Assembly: GCA_028040005.1 (NCBI GenBank)
Contig: JAOFKK010000027.1
Coordinates: 1-11,968 of the forward strand
DNA length: 11,968 nt
Origin: Rickettsiales bacterium
GTDB lineage: Bacteria > Pseudomonadota > Alphaproteobacteria > Rickettsiales > UBA1997
Reading direction: 5' to 3'
In this document: piece by piece, positions 5,923-11,968 of the stretch
Layout of the letters: each line of letters starts with the position of its first letter
Position numbering within the stretch: position 1 is the first letter of the stretch
The notes under the pieces: model-generated
Databases searched by the model: none
What the model saw: the letters and a program-made list of their open reading frames with translations, nothing else
What the model was told of the DNA's origin: nothing
Made by a program: the position numbers and the translations under genes

Positions 5923-7839
5923 ATGAGCTTTAAAATTACTTCAGAACAGCAATATCAAGAGCAATGTCAATTAGCACAAGATAATCCGAATCAATTTTGG
6001 GCAAATATTGCCAATAACTTTACTTGGTTTCAAAAATGGGATCAGGTACAAAATTGTGACTTATCAAAAGGATCGATAGAATGGTTTAGTGGAGCAAAAT
6101 TAAATATTTCATCAAATTGTCTTGATCGACATTTAGAAAAAAAATCCAATGACATAGCTCTAATTTGGGAAGCAAATGACCCAAAAGATAAAAATATTAC
6201 TCTAACTTATCAAGAATTGTTTGAAAAAACCTGTCAATTTGCTAATTTATTAAAGGATAATGATGTTCAGAAGGGCGATGTAGTGACCATTTATATGCCA
6301 ATGATTCCCGAAGCTATTTTTGCCATGTTGGGATGTGCACGAATTGGAGCAATTCACTCAGTTGTCTTTGCTGGATTTTCGGCCGAATCTTTAGCTGGAA
6401 GAATTAATGATTGTAATTCAAAATTTTTAATTACCTCCGACCTAGTCAAAAGGGGGGATAAAAACATAAATCTACTTAATAATGTTAAAGATGCGATAAA
6501 AAACACCGATTCTATTAAAACTAGCATTATTTATAAAAGATCCGAAGAACAAATAAATATTTCAGGAAATTACATTATTTGGCAAGATGAGATAAAAAAA
6601 TATAATTACAATAATGAAGCAGAAATTATGGATTCTGAAGATCCTTTATTTATTCTATATACTTCTGGCTCAACTGGCAAACCTAAGGGCATTTTTCATA
6701 GCTTAGCTGGCTATATGGTCTATAGTGCATATTCCTTTCAAAATGTTTTCAATTATCAAGATAAAGATATTTTCTTTTGTACTGCAGATATTGGCTGGAT
6801 AACTGGCCACTCTTACTTAACCTATGGCCCGTTACTATGTGGCGCCAGCATTGTTATGTTTGAAGGCATACCAACCTACCCTAATGCCTCAAGATTTTGG
6901 GATATTATTGATAAATATCAGGTAAATATTTTCTATACTGCGCCAACCGCCATTAGATCCTTGATGCAAAAGGGCGATAAATATGTTGAAAATTACGATT
7001 TAAAATCCCTAAAAACCTTAGGGACGGTTGGTGAGCCAATCAATAAAGAAGCTTGGGACTGGTATAATGAAAAAATTGGCAAGAATAAATGTAATATTGT
7101 CGATACTTGGTGGCAAACTGAAACAGGGGGTATTATGATATCGGCACTAGCAGGAATTAACAATTCGAACCCAACCTTTGCTGGTAAGGCATTGCCAGGG
7201 ATTTTTCCAAAAATTTTAGATGAGGATGGTAATGAAATTAAAGATTACAATAAGAAGGGTAATTTATGTTTTAAACAGCCATGGCCGTCAATGGCTCGTG
7301 GCGCCTGGGGCAATAAGAAAAAATTTCTAACAACTTATTATGATAGATTTAAAGGCTATTATTTAGCTGGCGATGGCTGCTTTAAAGATAAAAATGGTCA
7401 ATATCGAATTACCGGCCGAATTGATGATGTTGTTAATATTTCTGGCCATCGATTAAGCACAGCTGAAATTGAAAATATAGTTAATAGCCACAAAAATATT
7501 ACGGAATCAGCAGTAATTGGCATACCACATAATATAAAAGGAGAATCCATTGTTATTTTTGCTATCAAAAACCAAGATTATGTGATTAGTGAAGAAGAAA
7601 TTAACCAATTAATTTGTCAAAAAATAGGCCCTATTGCCAAATCTGAAGTAATATATTTTGTCCCCGACCTGCCAAAAACCAGATCAGGAAAAATAATGAG
7701 AAGAATCTTAAGAATTATTGCCACAAATAATAATAATTTTGGAGATATATCGACCTTAATTAACCCCAATATTGTTATGGAGTTGGAAAAAATTATCAAA
7801 CTCAAACAAAAATTGGGTAATGCTATTACCTCAACCTAA
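5923..7839 (+). CDS. acs: Acetyl-coenzyme A synthetase (AMP-forming)
   Basis: Activates acetate to acetyl-CoA through acetyl-AMP in the cytoplasm. The 638-residue protein is close to the usual 640-660. Motifs in order: the ATP-binding loop TSGSTGKPKG (247-256); DTWWQTETG (394-402), where W397 corresponds to the tryptophan that limits the acyl pocket to acetate and argues against propionyl-CoA synthetase; the hinge-region motif GRIDDVVNISGHR; and the C-terminal PKTRSGKIMRR, with K590 as the catalytic lysine that is commonly inactivated by acetylation. No acetyltransferase or deacetylase gene is nearby. The upstream region holds the MITE-like element and a parS-like site but no Shine-Dalgarno motif. 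Start M at 5923 gives the expected N-terminus with no longer candidate. Confidence 0.94.
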   Translation: MSFKITSEQQYQEQCQLAQDNPNQFWANIANNFTWFQKWDQVQNCDLSKGSIEWFSGAKLNISSNCLDRHLEKKSNDIALIWEANDPKDKNITLTYQELFEKTCQFANLLKDNDVQKGDVVTIYMPMIPEAIFAMLGCARIGAIHSVVFAGFSAESLAGRINDCNSKFLITSDLVKRGDKNINLLNNVKDAIKNTDSIKTSIIYKRSEEQINISGNYIIWQDEIKKYNYNNEAEIMDSEDPLFILYTSGSTGKPKGIFHSLAGYMVYSAYSFQNVFNYQDKDIFFCTADIGWITGHSYLTYGPLLCGASIVMFEGIPTYPNASRFWDIIDKYQVNIFYTAPTAIRSLMQKGDKYVENYDLKSLKTLGTVGEPINKEAWDWYNEKIGKNKCNIVDTWWQTETGGIMISALAGINNSNPTFAGKALPGIFPKILDEDGNEIKDYNKKGNLCFKQPWPSMARGAWGNKKKFLTTYYDRFKGYYLAGDGCFKDKNGQYRITGRIDDVVNISGHRLSTAEIENIVNSHKNITESAVIGIPHNIKGESIVIFAIKNQDYVISEEEINQLICQKIGPIAKSEVIYFVPDLPKTRSGKIMRRILRIIATNNNNFGDISTLINPNIVMELEKIIKLKQKLGNAITST

Positions 7840-7861
7840 GAAAGACAAAGTTAATATAACC

Positions 7862-7877
7862 TGTTCCACATGGAACA
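7862..7877. promoter_or_regulatory. parS-like 16-bp palindrome, site 2
   Basis: TGTTCCACATGGAACA lies in the 50-nt acs-uvrB gap, 12 nt before the uvrB start codon. It is identical to the 9904 copy and the reverse complement of the 5880 copy, 1,982 bp downstream of site 1. Such exact conservation in a noncoding AT-rich spacer points to protein binding, most simply by ParB. Confidence 0.68.
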
Positions 7878-7889
7878 TTTTTTAATAAT

Positions 7890-9902
7890 ATGAGCAATAT
7901 TTTTGATTTAAATTCAGAATTTCAGCCCGCAGGAGATCAGCCAAATGCTATAAAATCCTTAATTCGAGGTCTTGAAGATAAGAAAAAAGACCAGATATTG
8001 CTTGGCGTAACCGGCTCAGGAAAAACCTTTACCATGGCTAATGTTATTAAAAATACTGGCCGCCCTGCTTTAATTATGGCTCACAATAAAACTCTGGCAG
8101 CTCAAATTTATGGCGAGATGAAAGAGTTTTTTCCTAATAATACCATAGGCTATTTTGTTTCTTATTATGATTATTATCAGCCAGAATCTTATATTCCCAA
8201 AACTGATACTTTTATTGAAAAAGACTCGTCCATTAACGAACAAATTGACCGTTTAAGGCATTTTAGTACTAGAGCTTTATTTGAAAAAAAAGATGTTATT
8301 GTTGTCTCCTCTGTTTCTTGTATTTATGGCATTGGTTCATCGGAATTTTATTCCAAAATGAAGTTGAATTTGGATGTTGGGCAAGAAATTGATCGTCAAG
8401 AAATATTAAATCAATTAGCTATATTACAATATAATCGTAATGATGTTGATTTTTCTCGCGGTAATTTTAGAGTGCAGGGCGATGTAATTGATATTTTTCC
8501 TTCACATTTGGAAGAATCTGCCTGGAAAATATCGATGTTTGGTGATGAAATTGAAGAATTAACTGAGTTTGACCCCTTAACAGGGCAAATATTTCAAGAA
8601 TTAAAAGGTATCTCTATTTATCCTAGTTCGCATTACATCACCCCTAAAGAAGCTATAATTAAGGCGATTCATAATATTAAGGCTGATTTAAAAATTAGAA
8701 TTGAAGAATTTATGGCGCAAGGCAGAATATTAGAGGCACAAAGGATAGAGCAAAGAACCAATTACGATATGGAAATGATGCTTGAAACTGGCACCTGTAA
8801 AGGAATTGAGAATTATTCACGATATTTAACTGGCAGGCAAGCAGGCATGAATCCGCCCACATTATTTGAATATCTGCCCGATGATGCCTTATTATTTTTG
8901 GATGAATCTCATGCTTCCGTACCACAAATTGGCGCTATGTATAAGGGTGACTTTTCCAGAAAAAGTAACTTGGTTGAACATGGATTTAGACTACCAAGTG
9001 CCAAAGATAATAGGCCATTGAAATTTGAAGAATGGGAGAATTTGCGACCACAAACCATCTATATTTCAGCTACCCCAGGTAAATATGAAATTGAAAAGAC
9101 GCAAGGAGAGGTTGCGGAGCAATTAATTAGACCAACAGGGCTAACAGATCCAGAATATGAAATTAGACCAGCCACAGGGCAAATAGATGACTTATTGGGC
9201 GAGGTACAAAAAACCATAAAAAAAGGTTTTAGAATTTTGGTAACCACCTTAACTAAAAAAATGGCTGAAGATTTGACCGATTATTTAAGCGAGATTGCCA
9301 TTAAAACAGTATATATTCATTCTGATGTCGATACTTTGGAACGAATTGAAATTATTAACAATCTAAGAAAGGGAGTTTTTGATGTTTTGGTTGGGGTTAA
9401 TTTGCTTAGGGAAGGGTTGGATATACCGGAATGCGCCTTAGTTGCCATATTAGATGCTGACAAGGAGGGTTTTTTAAGGAATGAAACCTCATTGATTCAA
9501 ACTATTGGTAGAGCAGCTAGAAATAAAGAAAGTAAAGTAATTTTATATGCTGACAAAATAACCAAATCAATTACAAAGGCTACAGCGGAAACCGACAGAA
9601 GGAGAAAGATTCAACAAGATCACAATAAAAAACATAATATTACACCAAGAACTACCAAAAAATCTTTTTCTTCACCACTTGACGCTCTTTATAAGGATAA
9701 AAAATCAGGAATTACCTATGAAATTGATGAAAAATATGGCGATATTATTGAGAAGGTCAAAAAAGGTGATATAGCCATTTTGGACAGAAAAATCACCGAG
9801 GCTAGGAAAAAGATGCTGAAATTAGCAAGCAATCTTGATTTTGAAGGCGCTGCTAAACATAGGGATGAAATAAAACAGCTGGAACAATTAAAAATAATGT
9901 GA
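7890..9902 (+). CDS. uvrB: UvrABC system protein B (excision nuclease subunit)
   Basis: Damage-verifying helicase-like subunit of nucleotide-excision repair: it is loaded by UvrA, clamps the lesion and recruits UvrC for incision. The 670-residue length is standard. Walker A is GVTGSGKT (39-46). The beta-hairpin that inserts between strands is around YYDYYQPESYIP (92-103). The DEAD-type box is DESH (338-341), and helicase motif VI is QTIGRAAR (537-544). The C-terminal UVR domain, about 629-670, would contact UvrC and UvrA. No defect is visible. No LexA-type box was recognised upstream; the only marked sequence before the start is the parS-like site 12 nt away. No Shine-Dalgarno motif precedes the ATG. 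Confidence 0.96.
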   Translation: MSNIFDLNSEFQPAGDQPNAIKSLIRGLEDKKKDQILLGVTGSGKTFTMANVIKNTGRPALIMAHNKTLAAQIYGEMKEFFPNNTIGYFVSYYDYYQPESYIPKTDTFIEKDSSINEQIDRLRHFSTRALFEKKDVIVVSSVSCIYGIGSSEFYSKMKLNLDVGQEIDRQEILNQLAILQYNRNDVDFSRGNFRVQGDVIDIFPSHLEESAWKISMFGDEIEELTEFDPLTGQIFQELKGISIYPSSHYITPKEAIIKAIHNIKADLKIRIEEFMAQGRILEAQRIEQRTNYDMEMMLETGTCKGIENYSRYLTGRQAGMNPPTLFEYLPDDALLFLDESHASVPQIGAMYKGDFSRKSNLVEHGFRLPSAKDNRPLKFEEWENLRPQTIYISATPGKYEIEKTQGEVAEQLIRPTGLTDPEYEIRPATGQIDDLLGEVQKTIKKGFRILVTTLTKKMAEDLTDYLSEIAIKTVYIHSDVDTLERIEIINNLRKGVFDVLVGVNLLREGLDIPECALVAILDADKEGFLRNETSLIQTIGRAARNKESKVILYADKITKSITKATAETDRRRKIQQDHNKKHNITPRTTKKSFSSPLDALYKDKKSGITYEIDEKYGDIIEKVKKGDIAILDRKITEARKKMLKLASNLDFEGAAKHRDEIKQLEQLKIM

Positions 9903-9903
9903 A

Positions 9904-9919
9904 TGTTCCACATGGAACA
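9904..9919. promoter_or_regulatory. parS-like 16-bp palindrome, site 3
   Basis: TGTTCCACATGGAACA begins one base after the uvrB stop codon and ends 23 nt before the next start codon. It is identical to site 2 and 2,042 bp from it. The three sites therefore bracket acs and uvrB at near-equal spacing. Confidence 0.68.
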
Positions 9920-9942
9920 TTAAATAGCACATTCTATAAAAT

Positions 9943-10170
9943 ATGATTGATGAAGATTTACAACAAGAATTTAGAAAAATAAATAATTTAGGGTCTTTGG
10001 TTATCTTATTAAAAAGAGGTGAAGAGTTTTTTACCAAAGAAGGCTCTTCTAGTATAGAAGAGCTCTTTAAGCATTCTCAGATTGGTCATATCGATGACAG
10101 CGAGATAGTGGAGGAGGTAAATTACTTACTAAAATCAGGTAACGCTCTTTTAATTGTGTCTATCCCCTAG
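9943..10170 (+). CDS. Small protein of unknown function (75 residues)
   Basis: I do not recognise this protein. It is acidic to neutral, predicted mostly helical and soluble, with no signal peptide or membrane segment; the centre reads EEFFTKEGSSSIEELF. Codon use resembles the flanking genes and it follows uvrB by 40 nt in the same direction, so it is probably real and could share the uvrB transcript. Its last 21 nt overlap a minus-strand gene remnant, so its natural C-terminus may have been lost and replaced by readthrough into that remnant. A perfect 9-bp inverted repeat (10043-10051 and 10055-10063) lies within the coding sequence. No Shine-Dalgarno motif precedes the ATG. Confidence 0.55.
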   Translation: MIDEDLQQEFRKINNLGSLVILLKRGEEFFTKEGSSSIEELFKHSQIGHIDDSEIVEEVNYLLKSGNALLIVSIP

Positions 10171-10320
10171 TTTTTCGAAATGACTAACTGGATATTTAAT
10201 CCAATTATTCTTCTCAAAATCTTTTATTACAACAAAGACATAATCAAGTAATCTTTCTTCTTTTTCGAAAGTTGTTTTATGTTTTGTTGCTTTTCTAATT
10301 TGTCCCGACTTAGGACACCA
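10150..10320 (-). pseudogene. C-terminal remnant of an unidentified gene next to the insertion sequence
   Basis: On the minus strand, 56 codons are open down to a TAA at 10152-10150, reading for example FEKEERLLDYVFVVIKDFEK and WIKYPVSHFEKLGD. The mix of charged, aromatic and aliphatic residues looks like real protein. There is no ATG in frame, and the frame closes at 10321-10323, just where an IS-associated palindrome starts. The simplest reading is that the insertion sequence cut a minus-strand gene and that the missing N-terminal part lies beyond the element. The family is not recognised. Chance openness of a short frame is the alternative. Confidence 0.45.
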
Positions 10321-10346
10321 TCATCAAAATTAACAATTTTGATGAT
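10320..10346. repeat. Perfect 12-bp inverted repeat upstream of the transposase gene
   Basis: ATCATCAAAATT (10320-10331) and AATTTTGATGAT (10335-10346) pair perfectly around the loop AAC. No U-tract follows on either strand, so it is not a typical terminator. It marks the point where the minus-strand remnant ends, and may belong to the left end of the insertion sequence. Confidence 0.7.
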
Positions 10347-11968
10347 ATAAACCCTTATATTTCAACCTTTTTGTTCTAGATTATCTAATTTGTGGTACTA
10401 ATATTGGGGCATGAAGATCAGGACTACAAAGACAGCATCGGGCTCAACTGCTATTCAAGTTGTAAAATATGTTCAACGTAAGAAGGTTATATTAAAACAT
10501 ATTGGTAGCGCTAAGAATGACGAAGAGATTACGTTGTTAAAAAATAAAGCCTTGAGGTGGATTATTGATAATGACAATCAGGGATGGTTATTTAAGGAGT
10601 TTTTAATCAATACTCAGGATAAGTTGGGTATATCTGGTAATAAATCTGAAGAATATAGTAATAATCTTGTAAAAAGTAATTTTAGATCGGTAGGTGTAAA
10701 ATATCAGATATTATATGAAGTATTATCTAGTTTAATCAATGAGTTTAATTTTAGATCTTTAGATAAGAATGTAAATCAATTAAACATGATGATTGATTTG
10801 GTAATTGCTAGGATTGTTTTTCCTAGTTCTAAATTTGAATCACTTCAATTGTTAGATCAATATTTTGGTCTCAAATATAGCTATAGGACATTATCACGTA
10901 ATTTTAAATATTTTAGCAATATCAAAGATGATATTGAGTTTAAAATAGTAAATTTTGCCAAAGAGAAGATAAGGTTTGATTTTAATTTTGTCTTTTACGA
11001 TTTAACAACTCTTTATTTTGAGAGCTTTAAGGATGATGATCTAAGAAAAAATGGTTTTAGCAAGGATAATAAAATAAACCAACCTCAGATAATGATTGGA
11101 CTACTTGTTAATAAGGAAGGTTTTCCAATTAGTTACCAGATATTTCCTGGTAATAAATTTGAAGGTCATACCATGATTCCAATAATTAACGATCTTTTAA
11201 AGAAATATCAGATCAAGAAAAGTAATATTACCTTTGTAGCTGATGCTGCAATGATCAATAATGATAATATTGACTATTTATTAGCACATAACCTTAATTT
11301 TATTGTAGGCGCCAGAATTGCCAATTTAAATGAGAGTTTAATATCTGATATTAATGATAATTTAGATGGAGAAGATAATAAAATATATAGAATCAATGAT
11401 CAAAAACAATTAAATTGCCATCTTATTACTCACTTCTCTAATTCTAGATATAGAAAAGATAAAAGTGATATGAAAAAACAAATAATCAAGGCTAATAATT
11501 TGTTAAAAACCTCAGATCCTAGTCAAATCAGAAAAAGAAGTAAATTTTTACAAAAATCTCAAGAGAATAATCAAAAATACCAGATTAATTCCAAACTAAT
11601 TGACAAAACAACAAAATTACTTGGAATTAAAGGTTATTACACAAATATACAGCAAGAAAATAGCCAGCAACTTACAGATTCAGACATTATCAATAGATAT
11701 AGAAATCTTTGGCAAGTAGAAAAATCTTTTAGGATATCAAAATCTGATCTTAAAATGAGACCAATCTATCATTATCAAGAATGCACTATTAAATCTCATA
11801 TCCTAATTTGCTTCATGGCTCTAGCAATTGCCAAATATATAGAGATCAAAACCAACCAATCCATAAAATCAGTAATAAAAACCCTAAAAACCAGACCAAA
11901 CAGCATAATCATCAATAAAAACACAGGTGAAGAAATTGTTCTAGACGCACAAATTAATAGAGAAATTA
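10321..11968 (+). mobile_element. IS1634-family insertion sequence, right part cut by window end
   Basis: The element is recognised from its transposase. The left boundary is approximate: it must lie between the end of the minus-strand remnant near 10320 and the transposase ATG at 10411, and the right terminal repeat is outside the window. The leader 10347-10410 is AT-rich and no other gene was seen in it. Terminal repeats and target duplication cannot be defined from one end. Confidence 0.6.
10411..11968 (+). CDS. IS1634-family (IS4-like DDE) transposase, 3' end beyond window
   Basis: The frame is open for 519 codons with no stop and runs off the window. The N-terminus KTASGSTAIQVVKY followed by KHIGSAKNDEE (residues 30-40) is characteristic of IS1634-family transposases. 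A DDE catalytic triad is visible: D197 in FYDLTTLYFES, D278 in VADAAMINND, and E437 in RYRNLWQVEKSFRISK, the last being the Y-x-x-x-x-x-x-E-K-x-F type motif of the IS4 superfamily. The insertion between the second aspartate and the glutamate is beta-rich and then lysine-rich, as usual for the group. Nothing suggests decay in the visible part, so the element may be active. Family length is usually 500-600 residues, so only a short tail is missing. GGGG just before the ATG is too close to be a useful ribosome-binding site. Confidence 0.88.
   Translation, partial: MKIRTTKTASGSTAIQVVKYVQRKKVILKHIGSAKNDEEITLLKNKALRWIIDNDNQGWLFKEFLINTQDKLGISGNKSEEYSNNLVKSNFRSVGVKYQILYEVLSSLINEFNFRSLDKNVNQLNMMIDLVIARIVFPSSKFESLQLLDQYFGLKYSYRTLSRNFKYFSNIKDDIEFKIVNFAKEKIRFDFNFVFYDLTTLYFESFKDDDLRKNGFSKDNKINQPQIMIGLLVNKEGFPISYQIFPGNKFEGHTMIPIINDLLKKYQIKKSNITFVADAAMINNDNIDYLLAHNLNFIVGARIANLNESLISDINDNLDGEDNKIYRINDQKQLNCHLITHFSNSRYRKDKSDMKKQIIKANNLLKTSDPSQIRKRSKFLQKSQENNQKYQINSKLIDKTTKLLGIKGYYTNIQQENSQQLTDSDIINRYRNLWQVEKSFRISKSDLKMRPIYHYQECTIKSHILICFMALAIAKYIEIKTNQSIKSVIKTLKTRPNSIIINKNTGEEIVLDAQINREI

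Noticed and set aside
7816..7830. Inverted repeat GGTAAT/ATTACC at the acs 3' end as a terminator
   Set aside because: Only 6-bp arms, lies within coding sequence and has no U-tract.
5923..7839. Propionyl-CoA synthetase (prpE) for the acs gene
   Set aside because: The DTWWQTETG motif with the pocket tryptophan and the overall length favour an acetate enzyme.

Overview
This window is AT-rich chromosomal DNA (roughly 30% GC by eye). It holds seven housekeeping genes on the + strand, a short unrecognised gene, and accessory DNA at three places. The gene families (a short class I NrdA without an ATP cone, a periplasmic two-SH3 protein, RecJ, Acs, UvrB) and the parS-like palindromes with half-site TGTTCCAC suggest an AT-rich alphaproteobacterium, perhaps a Rickettsiales/Holosporales-type or streamlined lineage. 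That placement is inferred from family resemblance only; no rRNA is present to test it.

Layout. 1-55 is the right end of a repeated mobile element whose body lies upstream of the window. 124-1962 is nrdA. 2020-5541 is a tight, probably co-transcribed run: trpF, purN, a secreted SH3-domain protein and recJ. Gaps there are 30 nt, then 4 nt, then a 4-nt ATGA overlap. 5542-5922 is the only long gene-free stretch. It holds a 170-bp MITE-like element (5679-5848) with terminal inverted repeats, an internal 20-bp hairpin and a flanking ATTAT direct repeat, followed by a parS-like site. 5923-9902 carries acs and uvrB, each with a parS-like site just before its start codon. A third copy follows uvrB and precedes a 75-codon gene of unknown function. 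10150-10320 is a minus-strand gene remnant. 10411 to the window end is an IS1634-family (IS4-like) transposase with its DDE residues in place, cut by the window edge.

Function. The genes supply deoxynucleotides (NrdA), one tryptophan step (TrpF), one purine step (PurN), single-strand 5' exonuclease activity for repair and recombination (RecJ), nucleotide-excision repair (UvrB) and acetate activation (Acs). They do not form one pathway. The points most worth a second look are the three identical 16-bp parS-like palindromes about 2 kb apart, the MITE and its second copy, the IS-associated gene remnant, and the near-complete absence of Shine-Dalgarno sequences.
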